Below, in pieces: positions 8,259-17,254 of a stretch of 48,769 bases of DNA (position 1 is its first letter; every line of letters begins with the position of its first letter). Location: the NCBI RefSeq assembly GCF_902826855.1, contig NZ_CADEGK010000003.1, positions 22,472-71,240 on the forward strand. Reading direction: 5' to 3'. Source of the DNA: an uncultured Phenylobacterium sp. (lineage in GTDB: Bacteria > Pseudomonadota > Alphaproteobacteria > Caulobacterales > Caulobacteraceae). Position numbers and translations under genes: made by a program. The notes beneath the pieces were generated by a model. The model searched no databases and was not told where the DNA came from. It saw only the letters and a program-made list of their open reading frames with translations.

Positions 8259-9406
8259 GCCGGGCGCACCAGCCTGAAGCAGCTGCGCAGCTCCTGCACG
8301 AAGAGGTCGGGCTGTTCCCAGGCCGCGAAGTGTCCGCCGCGGTCCAGTTCGTTCCAGTAGATGATGTTCGACATGCGCCGCTCCGCCCAGCGCCGCGAGG
8401 GCCGCGAAATCTCCTTGGGGAAGATGCTGACGCCGACCGGAAGCTCGAGCTGGGATGCGCCCCGGGCCTGAGCGCCTTGCGCGCCCTCCCAGTAGAGGCG
8501 CGCCGCCGACGCGGCGGCGGCCGGCAGCCAATAGAGCATGATGTTGTCGAGCATCTCGTCCAGCGTGAACACGTCTTCCGGCGAACCCTTGTTGTCGCTC
8601 CACGCCCACAGCTTCTCGTAGATCCACGCGGCCTGGCCGACCGGCGAGTCCACCAGGCCGTAGCCCAGGGTCTGGGGCCGCGTGCCCTGCTGGGCGGAAT
8701 AGCCCTGGCCGGTACGGGCGAACTCCGCGCTGGCCGCCAGAGAGGCCTCCTCGGCCGGCGTCAGGTTCTCGCGATCCTCGGCCGTCGGACCGGCGAGCGG
8801 CATGTTCAGGTGAATCGCCAGGCAGCCCGGGGGCCGCGCCACGCCGATCGCGGTGCTGACGAAGGCGCCGACATCCCCGCCCTGAGCCACCCAGCGCTCA
8901 TATCCCAGACGCGCCATCAGGGTGATGAAGGCGTCGCCGATCCGCTTGATGTTCCAGCCCGTCTGCGACGGTTTGTCGGAAAAGCCGAAGCCGGGGACGG
9001 ACGGCGCAATGACGTGAAACGCATCCTCGGCCCGGCCGCCATGGGCGACGGGATCGGTCAGCGGGCCGATGACCTTCAGGAACTCGATCACCGAGCCGGG
9101 CCAGCCGTGGGTAAGCAGCAGGGGCAGGGCGTTCGGGTGCGGCGAACGCACGTGAAGGAAGTGGATGCCCAGGCCGTCGATGTGCGTCTTGAACTGGCCG
9201 AGGCCGTTCAGCAGGGCCTCACACCGACGCCAGTCGTAACCCGTGCGCCAGTGGTCGCAGAGCGCGCGCACCTTGGCCAGCGGCGCGCCTTGCGACCAGT
9301 CCCCCACCGTCTCCTGCTCGGGCCAGCGGATGTTCGCCAGCCGGCGCTGCAGATCGTCGAGCTCCGCTTGCGGTACGTCCAGGACGAAGGGGGTGATCTG
9401 GTTCAT
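8255..9406 (-). CDS. Epoxide hydrolase with EHN domain
   Basis: A 383-residue alpha/beta hydrolase of the microsomal-type epoxide hydrolase family. An N-terminal EHN domain (about 1-110, LDDLQRRLANIRWPEQ) precedes the hydrolase fold. HGWPGS (oxyanion region) and the nucleophile D178 in QGGDVGAF are visible. A tyrosine-rich cap and a C-terminal GGHFAAWEQPDLF segment with the catalytic histidine follow. It would open an epoxide to a diol via a covalent ester on D178. The ATG at 9406 matches the family N terminus. The frame stays open upstream because it runs into a decayed carboxylase fragment (9446-9600), which should not be counted as part of this protein. Confidence 0.9.
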   Translation of the reverse strand: MNQITPFVLDVPQAELDDLQRRLANIRWPEQETVGDWSQGAPLAKVRALCDHWRTGYDWRRCEALLNGLGQFKTHIDGLGIHFLHVRSPHPNALPLLLTHGWPGSVIEFLKVIGPLTDPVAHGGRAEDAFHVIAPSVPGFGFSDKPSQTGWNIKRIGDAFITLMARLGYERWVAQGGDVGAFVSTAIGVARPPGCLAIHLNMPLAGPTAEDRENLTPAEEASLAASAEFARTGQGYSAQQGTRPQTLGYGLVDSPVGQAAWIYEKLWAWSDNKGSPEDVFTLDEMLDNIMLYWLPAAAASAARLYWEGAQGAQARGASQLELPVGVSIFPKEISRPSRRWAERRMSNIIYWNELDRGGHFAAWEQPDLFVQELRSCFRLVRPA

Positions 9407-9445
9407 GGCATTGCCCTGTTGAAGGCTGCCATGGGTACGCCCTCG

Positions 9446-9600
9446 CCCGCTATCGATCCAGCCCGGCGCCTCCTCCGCGCGCACGGGAATCGGCGGGCGG
9501 CTTTCCAGGCCCGACAGCACCCAGCGGCGGGCCTCGGTCCAACCCTGCGCTGTGCGATCGAGCGGTTTCTGGATGGCGGCGTTGGTTGCGTTGGCCCAGG
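9446..9600 (-). pseudogene. Decayed C-terminal fragment of an acyl-CoA carboxylase
   Basis: Translated on the minus strand, this piece encodes about 52 residues matching the very end of the intact carboxylase at 10379-13717. Shared blocks include RRWVL-GL-S-PPIP-R-E and WIDS; the intact gene ends RRWVLAGLKSLPPIP...RWIDSW. The fragment has lost the stop that follows WIDSW in the intact gene, so it reads in frame into the epoxide hydrolase. No biotin or carboxylase core remains. It is therefore a remnant of a second carboxylase copy, left by partial duplication or by deletion of a paralogue. The RTX gene lies between it and the intact copy. Confidence 0.8.
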
Positions 9601-9634
9601 GGAGGCGGGGCGGGCTTCGGCCCCGCTCCCAGGC

Positions 9635-10267
9635 CTAAATGATCCAGCCTTCCGGGAGGCTCGCCAGATCGACGCCCTCGAGCGTGAGGGTCTGGTGTCC
9701 CGTCAGCGAAATCACGACGTCCTCGCCGACCTGTTCCACCGTGTAGGGTACGTTGCCCTGGATGCGGATGGCGTCGCCGTCTTCAGCGTTGAAGTCGATG
9801 ATCACGTCGCTGCCGCCACCGGCGAAGATGTTGAAGGTGTCGCCGCCGGCGCCGCCCTCCAGGGTATCGTTCCCCCTGTCGCCGGAGATGAAGTCGTTGC
9901 CGTCGCCGCCCGACAGGCTGTCGTCGCCCTGGCCGCCGTAGACCATGTCGTCGCCTTCGCCGCCGTCCGCGGTGTCGTCGCCGATGTTGCCGTTGACGAA
10001 GTCATTGCCCAGGCCGCCGAAGAGGAGGTCCTGGTCCTTGCCGCCCAGCACCCAGTCGTCGTCGTCGCCGCCGTCCACGGTGTCGTTGCCGGCCATGCCG
10101 TTCAGCGCATCGTGCGCGGCGCCCGCCACCAGGGAGTCGTCGCCGGCCTGGCCATGGAGGATATCCTGACCTTCGCCGCCTTCCAGGATATCGGCCCCGG
10201 ACGTTCCGTTGAGGGTGGTGGTCAGGGTGTCTTCGCCTTCGATGCTGGCGAAACTGTTGATGGACAT
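9635..10267 (-). CDS. Small RTX (hemolysin-type calcium-binding) protein
   Basis: A 210-residue protein made almost entirely of GGxGxDxxx nonapeptide repeats (about 25-150), which fold as calcium-loaded parallel beta rolls. A short non-repeat C-terminal domain follows, ending GVDLASLPEGWII. RTX proteins leave the cell by type I secretion using an uncleaved C-terminal signal; no transporter genes are in the window. The start MSINSF follows a GGGGAG ribosome-binding site, and the upstream in-frame ATG is discarded. There is no enzymatic domain, so a surface or matrix role is likely. The repeat block and C-terminal domain closely resemble the tail of the sugar dehydrogenase at 45208-47025. Confidence 0.88.
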   Translation of the reverse strand: MSINSFASIEGEDTLTTTLNGTSGADILEGGEGQDILHGQAGDDSLVAGAAHDALNGMAGNDTVDGGDDDDWVLGGKDQDLLFGGLGNDFVNGNIGDDTADGGEGDDMVYGGQGDDSLSGGDGNDFISGDRGNDTLEGGAGGDTFNIFAGGGSDVIIDFNAEDGDAIRIQGNVPYTVEQVGEDVVISLTGHQTLTLEGVDLASLPEGWII

Positions 10268-10378
10268 GCGCGTCTCCCCACAATGCCCCCGCATGCATCA
10301 AGCGTCGGCGTAAAGCTGGGCTGAAAGAAGACCGTTAAGTTCGCCGCGGCCGATGTTCGTCAGAACCTCCCTGCCCCC

Positions 10379-13300
10379 TCACCAGCTGTCGATCCAGCGC
10401 AGCTTCTTCTCCGTGCGCGCCGGAATGGGGGGCAGGCTCTTCAGGCCCGCCAGCACCCAGCGGCGGGTCTCGGCGGGGTCGATGACGTCGTCGAGGGCGG
10501 GGCTGGTGGCGGTGCTGAGCGCCTTGCCGCGGGCGTAGGCGGCGGCGACCATCTCGTCGAACTTGGCCTTGCGTTCCACCGGGTCGGCGATGGCGGCCAG
10601 CTCGTTGCGGTATCCCAGCTTCACCGAGCCCTCCAGGCCCATGCCGCCGAACTCGCCGGTGGGCCAGGAGACGCAGAACATCGCGCCCTGGTAGCTGCCG
10701 CCGGTCATGGCGATGGCGCCCAGGCCGTAGGACTTGCGCACGATCACCGAGAAGATCGGCACGGTCAGGTTGGCCCCGATCACGAACAGCCGCGCGCAGT
10801 GGCGGATCAGGCCGGTCTTCTCCGCCTCGGGCCCCACCATGTTGCCGGGGGTGTCGGAGAGCGACAGGACCGGGATGTCGAAGGCCTCGCAGAGCTGCAG
10901 GAACCGCGCGGCCTTGTCGGAGGCGTCGCTGTCGATCGCGCCGCCCAGGTGCATCGGGTTGTTGGCGAAGATGCCGATGGGCCGGCCTTCGATCCGCGCG
11001 AAGGCGGTGACCATGGCCAGGCCGAACTTGGGACGCAGCTCGAGGACCGAGTCCTTGTCGGCGATGAGCTCGATCACCTTGCGGATGTCGTAGACCCGCA
11101 GCCGGTTCTCCGGGACCACGCGGCGCAGCAGCCGCTGGTCGGCGCAGGACCAGTCGGCCACCGGGCCCTGGAAGTAGGAGAGGTACTTCCTGGCGGTGAA
11201 GACGGCCTCCTCCTCGTCCTCCACCAGGACGTCGATGGTGCCGTTGGCCTGCATCACCTTGATCGGGCCGATCTCCTCCGGCCGGAACACGCCCAGGCCG
11301 CCGCCCTCCACCATCGCCGGGCCCCCCATGCCGAGGGAGGAATCCTTGGTGGCGATGATCACGTCGCAGCAGCCGAGGATGGCGGCGTTGCCGGCGAAGC
11401 AGCGGCCGGAGTTCACCCCCACCAGGGGCACGGACCCCGACAGGCGACCCCAGAACTCGAAGCCCCGGGTGAAGCCGCCGCCTTCGGTGTCGCCGGGCCG
11501 CCCGCCGCCACCCTCGGTGAAGAACACCACCGGCAGCTTCCAGCGAATGGCCAGCTCGGTCATCCGGTCCAGCTTGAAGTGGTTGTTGGTCCCCTGGGTG
11601 CCCGCCAGCACGGTGTAGTCGTAGCTCATCACCGCGACGCGCGACTTCTCCTCCGGGAACAGCGATCCGTTCACCGAGGCCAGGCCCATCAGCATGCCGT
11701 CGGCGGGGGTGGTGTCGATCAGCTCCTGCAGCGTGTTGCGCCGCCGGCGCGCCGCAAGGGTCAGCGCGCCATATTCGGTGAAGCTGCCGGGATCGACCAG
11801 GTCGGCGATGTTCTCCCGCGCCGTGCGCTGGCCGGTCTTGCGCCGGCGCGCCACCGCCTCGGGCCGGGCCTCGTCGCGGGTCTTGGCCTGCCGGGCCAGC
11901 ACCTCGGCCAGGTCCGGCCGGATGAAGTCGAGGTCGATCTCCTCGGCCTCCACGACGCCGCCGCCGTCGATCTCGCTCTCCTCGATGAAGGCCAGGGGGT
12001 GGCCCTCGTAGACAGTGTCCCCAGCGACGACATTGACCAGGCGCACGATGCCGGACGCTTCAGCGCCGATCACGTGTTCCATCTTCATGGACTCCATGAT
12101 CATCAGCGCCTGCCCGGCCCGCACGGTCTCTCCGGCCGCGACGGAGACGCTGACCAGAGTGCCCTGCAGCGGCGCGCGCAGGGGCTTGGTCCCCTCCGGC
12201 CCCTCGGCCTCTTCCTCCTCGTCGGCGACCTCGGCCTCCGCCTTGCCGAGCGCCAGGATGGCCAGGGGGTCCGCCGCATCGACCTGGTAGCCGACGCGCT
12301 TCGGTCCCGCTGCGCCCCGCGCCGCGGCGTCGAAGTAGAGTTTGGGATGGGCCTCCGGCTCGCCGGCCAGTTCGCCCATGTGCTCTTCGATGAACCGGGT
12401 GTGCGTCTCGCCCTGCGCCACCGCCGGGTGGGCCAGGAGGTTCTGCAGGAAGGCGATGTTGGTGGGGCTGCCCTCGATGCGGAACTCCGACAGCGCGCGG
12501 TAGGCCTTCGCCACGGCGCGGCTCAGGCCGCCCGCACCGGCGTGCACAACCAGCTTCGCCAGCAGGCTGTCGAACCGAGCCGAGGTGCGGTAGCCGGCGT
12601 AGCCGAAGCCGTCGACCCGCACGCCGGGCCCCGACGGCGGCTCGAACACGCTGAGCGTCCCGCCGGCCGGCCGCGCGGAGCCGTCGGCGGCCATGGTCTC
12701 CAGGTTGACGCGGGCCTGCACCGCGTGGCCGCGCGGCTCCGGCACACGGTCCTGGGTGAGGGCCAGGTCGGAGAGCGAGCGTCCGGCGGCGATCCGCAGC
12801 TGCAGGCGCACGAGGTCCAGGCCGGTGACCTCCTCGGTGACCGTGTGCTCGACCTGCAGGCGCGCATTGCCCTCGATGAAGACGACGTCGTCGCCGTCCA
12901 CGAGGAACTCCATGGTGCCCAGGCTGCGGTACGCGGCGGCCTGGCCCAGCGCCACACCGTAGCCGAACAGCCGCTCGCGCACCGCCATGGGCAAGGTGTC
13001 GGCGGGCGCGATCTCGATGACCTTCTGGCGCTGGCGCTGCAGGGAACACTCGCGGTCCCACAGGTGGCTGACGCTCTCGCCATCGCCGACGATCTGCACC
13101 TCCAGGTGCCGCGCCCGGACGAGGAAGCGTTCGACGTAGAGGTCGCCATTGCCGAACGCCGCCTTGGCCTCCGACGCGCAGCGCTCGAACGCTTCCGCCA
13201 GCTCCGCCGCTGTGGTGGCCGGGCGCATGCCGCGCCCGCCGCCGCCGGCGACCGCCTTGACCATCACCGGCCCGTTGGCGGCGAAGAACGCCTCCGCCTC

Positions 13301-13717
13301 CGCCAGGGTGGTCGGCCCGTCGGTCCCGGCAAGAACCGGCACGCCGCACTGCTGGGCCAGCGCGCGGGCGCGGCCCTTGTCGCCGAACAGCTCCAGGGTC
13401 TCGGGGCTGGGGCCCACGAAGGTGAGGCCGGCCGCCGCGCAGGCCCGCGCGAAGGCGGCGTTCTCGGAGAGGAAGCCGTAGCCCGGATGCACGGCATCGG
13501 CGCCGGCCTCCTTGGCCACGGCGACCATCTGGTCGATGTCGAGGTAGGCCGCCGGCCCCGAGCCGTTGAGCGCCACGGCCCGGTCGGCCTTGCGGGTGTG
13601 CAGGGAGGCAGCGTCGTCCTGCGAATAGACCGCAATGGTGTCGATGCCCATTTCGGCGGCGGTCCGCGCGATCCGCACCGCGATCTCCCCGCGGTTGGCG
13701 ATCAAAAGCGTCTTCAC
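10379..13717 (-). CDS. Single-chain biotin-dependent acyl-CoA carboxylase
   Basis: A 1112-residue fusion in the order biotin carboxylase (about 1-450), biotinyl domain (about 510-585, biotin lysine near 545 in ESMKMEH), then both halves of a carboxyltransferase (about 610-1112). Biotin carboxylase features include AVAGGGGRGMRPA (ATP loop), ECSLQRQRQK and IEGNARLQVEHTVTE. The carboxyltransferase half has FFTEGGGGRPGD and PIGIFANNPMHLGGAID. The architecture matches the single-chain long-chain acyl-CoA carboxylases known from mycobacteria. It would use ATP and bicarbonate to carboxylate an acyl-CoA. GTG at 13717 is the start (KTLLIANRGEIA is the conserved N terminus). A decayed partial copy lies at 9446-9600. 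Confidence 0.92.
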   Translation of the reverse strand: MKTLLIANRGEIAVRIARTAAEMGIDTIAVYSQDDAASLHTRKADRAVALNGSGPAAYLDIDQMVAVAKEAGADAVHPGYGFLSENAAFARACAAAGLTFVGPSPETLELFGDKGRARALAQQCGVPVLAGTDGPTTLAEAEAFFAANGPVMVKAVAGGGGRGMRPATTAAELAEAFERCASEAKAAFGNGDLYVERFLVRARHLEVQIVGDGESVSHLWDRECSLQRQRQKVIEIAPADTLPMAVRERLFGYGVALGQAAAYRSLGTMEFLVDGDDVVFIEGNARLQVEHTVTEEVTGLDLVRLQLRIAAGRSLSDLALTQDRVPEPRGHAVQARVNLETMAADGSARPAGGTLSVFEPPSGPGVRVDGFGYAGYRTSARFDSLLAKLVVHAGAGGLSRAVAKAYRALSEFRIEGSPTNIAFLQNLLAHPAVAQGETHTRFIEEHMGELAGEPEAHPKLYFDAAARGAAGPKRVGYQVDAADPLAILALGKAEAEVADEEEEAEGPEGTKPLRAPLQGTLVSVSVAAGETVRAGQALMIMESMKMEHVIGAEASGIVRLVNVVAGDTVYEGHPLAFIEESEIDGGGVVEAEEIDLDFIRPDLAEVLARQAKTRDEARPEAVARRRKTGQRTARENIADLVDPGSFTEYGALTLAARRRRNTLQELIDTTPADGMLMGLASVNGSLFPEEKSRVAVMSYDYTVLAGTQGTNNHFKLDRMTELAIRWKLPVVFFTEGGGGRPGDTEGGGFTRGFEFWGRLSGSVPLVGVNSGRCFAGNAAILGCCDVIIATKDSSLGMGGPAMVEGGGLGVFRPEEIGPIKVMQANGTIDVLVEDEEEAVFTARKYLSYFQGPVADWSCADQRLLRRVVPENRLRVYDIRKVIELIADKDSVLELRPKFGLAMVTAFARIEGRPIGIFANNPMHLGGAIDSDASDKAARFLQLCEAFDIPVLSLSDTPGNMVGPEAEKTGLIRHCARLFVIGANLTVPIFSVIVRKSYGLGAIAMTGGSYQGAMFCVSWPTGEFGGMGLEGSVKLGYRNELAAIADPVERKAKFDEMVAAAYARGKALSTATSPALDDVIDPAETRRWVLAGLKSLPPIPARTEKKLRWIDSW

Positions 13718-13841
13718 TGGCGGCCCGTCCCCTCAGATCGCGGTCTCCCGCCGCGGGCGGCCATCATGCCCAGACCCCGCGCCGGGCCAAGCCTCGGCGT
13801 CGGTAAAATTATATGCTTTCATATTGCAACTGGTTTTATTA

Positions 13842-13865
13842 CTGGTGCGAAACGCCTCGCACCAG
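13842..13865. promoter_or_regulatory. 9-bp inverted repeat upstream of the DHFR-like gene
   Basis: CTGGTGCGA (13842-13850), 6 bases, TCGCACCAG (13857-13865): a perfect inverted repeat ending 17 bases before the ATG at 13883. Just upstream, in an unusually AT-rich stretch, is ATATG-CTTT-CATAT (13811-13824). It could be a repressor operator or a leader hairpin. No adjacent regulator is present. Confidence 0.4.
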
Positions 13866-13882
13866 AGTGGAAGGACCAACCC

Positions 13883-14425
13883 ATGCGTAAGCTGATCCTC
13901 TCAATGTTCATGAGCCTGGACGGCTACATCGAGGGGCCCGACGGCTTCGTTCAGCCGGCGTGGTCCGACGAGGTCGCGCGGGAGTGGTCGGGCTGGGCCG
14001 GCGAGAACGGCGGCCACCTCCTCTACGGACGGGTCAATTTCGAGTTCAACCGCGGGTTCTGGACCTCGGACGAGGCCCGGGATCTGCCGGAGAGGGAGTT
14101 CATGAACAGCCTGTCCAAGTCGGTCGCGTCACGGACGCTGACCGGCGACCTGGGCTGGAACGGCCGCGCGGTTGCAGATGTCGCGGCCGAGGTGGCCCGT
14201 CTGAAGGCTGAGGACGGGAAGGCCATCCTGAGCTTCGGCGGCGCGGCCCTGGCGCACAGCCTGATCGCCCAGGACCTCGCGGACGAGTATCGCGTGATGG
14301 TCGGCCCCGTCCTGCTGGGTGGCGGGAAGCGCCTGTTCCCCGAAGGCGTGCATCGGGACCTCAGGCTGGTGGAGAGCCGACGCCTGGACGTCGGCTCCCT
14401 GATCCTGCGGTACGAGCGCGCCTAG
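13883..14425 (+). CDS. Dihydrofolate reductase-family protein (YyaP/RibD C-terminal type)
   Basis: A 180-residue protein with the RibD C-terminal/DHFR-like fold. It begins MRKLILSMFMSLDGYIEGPDG, with the SLDGY motif, and carries LLYGRVNFEF near 55 and ILSFGGAALAHSLIAQDLADEY near 115-140. The C-terminal half has VGPVLLGGGKRLFPEG. Members are NADPH-dependent reductases of unknown substrate; they are distinct from FolA. It is a single gene behind an AT-rich region with two inverted repeats. Its TAG overlaps the converging molybdenum hydroxylase stop by four bases (CTAG). An upstream extension of the frame is a shadow of the carboxylase gene. Confidence 0.88.
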   Translation: MRKLILSMFMSLDGYIEGPDGFVQPAWSDEVAREWSGWAGENGGHLLYGRVNFEFNRGFWTSDEARDLPEREFMNSLSKSVASRTLTGDLGWNGRAVADVAAEVARLKAEDGKAILSFGGAALAHSLIAQDLADEYRVMVGPVLLGGGKRLFPEGVHRDLRLVESRRLDVGSLILRYERA

Positions 14426-16640
14426 GCTTTCAGCATGTCCTTGGTGATCGGCAGGCTGCGAACCCGCTTGCCGCTCGCCGCGAAGATGGCATTGGCCAGG
14501 GCCGGGATGGCCGGCGGCAGGGCGGGTTCGCCCAGGCCGGTCGGCGGAAAGTCCGTCTTCAGGAACTTCACCTCCACCGGGCAGGACTCGCTCATCCGCA
14601 GCAGGCGGTAGTCGGTGAAGTTCCGCTCCTTGACCGCGCCGTTCTCGATGGTGATGGACTGGTGAAGCGCCGCGGAAAGGCCGTCCAGAACCGAGCCCTG
14701 CACCTGGTTGATCGCCCCGTGCGGGTTGATGATGGTGGAACCCACGTCGCAGGCCACCCAGACCTTCTTGACCTTCACCGCGCCGTCCGTCGCCACCGCC
14801 ACGTGGGCCACCTCGGCGAAATAGCCCTGGTGGCTGTAGTAGTGGGCGACGCCCAGGCCCTCGCCCTTCGGCAGCTTGCCCCGGTCGGCCCAGCCAGACA
14901 TCTCGCCCACCGCCGTCAGCACGGCGCGCATCCGGCCCGCGCCATAGCGGCTGGGCGGGTTGCCGACCACGTCCTTGTCGCCCAGCAGCTTGAGCTGGAA
15001 GGCCAGCGGATCCTGTCCCGCCGCGTGCGCCATCTCGTCGATGAAGGACTGGAACACAAAGGCCAGCGCATTGGAGCCCGGCGCCCGCAGGGGTCCCGTC
15101 GGGATGCCGATCGGGATCATGCTGGTGTCGTAGCGCACGTTCGGCACGAAGCCGGCGGGATACTCGTTCGCCGCCATGCCGGCGCTGGGCGCGACGCCCT
15201 GGCCGACCTGGTAGGTCACGAAGTGATCCTGCAGGGCGATCAGGTTACCCTGAGCGTCGACGCCGCCCTTCAGGAAATGGAACCCGCCCGGCCGGTACTG
15301 GTCGTGGGCCATGTCGTCTTCGCGCGTCCAGAGCAGCTTCACCGGCGCGCCGGTTTCGCGTGCGATCCAGGCGGCTTCCACCATGTAGTCGTTGGCCAAC
15401 CGCCGGCCGAAGCCGCCGCCGCCGCGGATCATGTGGATGGTGATGTCCTCGGGCTTGATGCCCAGGGTGCGCGCCGTGAGCTGGCGGCCGGGTTCGGGGT
15501 TCTGGGTGGGCGCCCAGATCTCCAGCTTGCCGTCCTTGAACTCGGCGGTGCAGTTCTGCGGCTCAAGGGTGGCGTGGCTGATGAAGGGGTAGGCATAGGC
15601 CGCCTCGACGGTCTTGGCCGCGCCCTTCAACGCCGCATCCACGTCGCCATCGTTGCGGGCGTTCTTCTGCGGTTTGCCGGCGTGGAGCTGGGCGGCCTGC
15701 TCGGCGAAGCCCTTGGTGGACTGGCTGGAGGTCGGATGGTCGGCCCACTTCACCTTCAGCTTGTCGCGGCCCTTCTTGGCCGCCCACCAGGTGTCGGCGA
15801 CGACAGCGACGCCGGGCAAAAGGCCCTGGCCCAGCTGGCCGGCCGGGAACAGGCCGTTCGGGTCACCCTCGACCACGAACGCCTTGCGGACGCCCTTGAC
15901 GGTCTTGGCCGCCTCGAGGTCGGCGCTGGCCACCTTGGCGCCGAACACACCGGCCTTGGCGTAGGTGGCGTAGAGCATTCCCGGGCGCTGCACGTCGATG
16001 CCGAACAGCGGCGCCCCGGTCACGATCTTGGCGACGTCGTACTGCGGCGTCGCCTTGCCGATGATGCGATAGGCCTTCGCGTCCTTCAGCGTCAGGGACT
16101 TGGGGTCGGGCGGGGTGATGTTGGCGCAGGCGAGCGCCAGGGAACCGTAGGTGCGCTTCTTGCCCGACGGCTTGTGGATCACGTTGCCGGAGTCGGTGGC
16201 GCAGTCGGCGGGGCCGCAGTTCCAGGCCGTGGCGGCCGCCTGGATCAACATGGCGCGCGCGACCGCACCCACGCGGCGCAGCTCGTCCCAGTGCAGCGGG
16301 GTGGCCATCGAGCCGCCGGCGAACTGGCGGCCGAAGGCCTTGGGATCGTTGTCCGCCTGCTCGACGCGGACCTTCTCCCAGGGCACGTCCAATTCCTCAG
16401 CGATGAGCATGGGCAGCATCGTTTTGATGCCCTGGCCCACCTCCGGGTTCTTGGCCATGATCGTGACCATGCCGTCTGGCGCGACGCGGACGAAGGCGTT
16501 GAGCGCGCCGACACCGGCGGTCTGGGCGTTGGCCTTGGGCGCCACGGTGAAAGCGAGGGTCAGGCCGGCGGCGCTGACCGAGGCCAGGACCTCGCGGCGG
16601 TTGGCCTCGGGGAGAATCTTGGAATGCAGCGTCATGGTGC

Positions 16641-16644
<4 letters not shown>
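14422..16644 (-). CDS. Molybdopterin-binding subunit of a periplasmic xanthine-dehydrogenase-family hydroxylase (IorB-like)
   Basis: A 740-residue large subunit of the isoquinoline 1-oxidoreductase beta type. A twin-arginine-like signal (NRREVLASVSAAGLTLA, about 14-30) points to export of the folded complex. Molybdopterin-binding blocks include GGGGFGRRLANDYMVEA and GPLRAPGSNALAFVFQSFIDE. The C-terminal GLGEPALPPAIPALANAIF carries the catalytic glutamate position. It would hydroxylate an aromatic heterocycle or aldehyde using water. The start GTG at 16644 overlaps the TGA of the iron-sulfur subunit; an in-frame ATG 9 bases later is an alternative. There is no FAD subunit, as expected for the periplasmic class. 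Confidence 0.92.
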
Positions 16645-17105
<461 letters not shown>

Positions 17106-17254
17106 GGCCCGCTTTTCTCCCGGAGTTCGCGCAATGCTACCCCGACGCGAGCACGCGGCAAAGCACCGGTAGGTGACGGCGCAGAAACAGTTCGCCGGCT
17201 CGGCTGAGACCGTCGAATGACGGCTCCCCTATAGCGGCAGGGTCCCGCAGCCCT

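Noticed and set aside
7104-8627. 507-codon minus-strand frame opposite the phosphotriesterase-family gene
   Set aside because: Shadow of a gene with all metal ligands intact; it also runs through the promoter region.
9650-10230. Periodic DNA pattern suggesting a CRISPR array or satellite
   Set aside because: The period is 27 bases and in frame, encoding RTX nonapeptides; the copies are too divergent for CRISPR and there are no spacers.
10799-13880. Very long open frame on the plus strand opposite the carboxylase
   Set aside because: Antisense shadow in GC-rich DNA; low-complexity composition and no recognisable domain.
17228-17235. GCTATAGG on the minus strand as a -10 for the molybdenum hydroxylase operon
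   Set aside because: Six of eight bases fit, but no -35 lies at the right distance and the start codon is more than 120 bases away.
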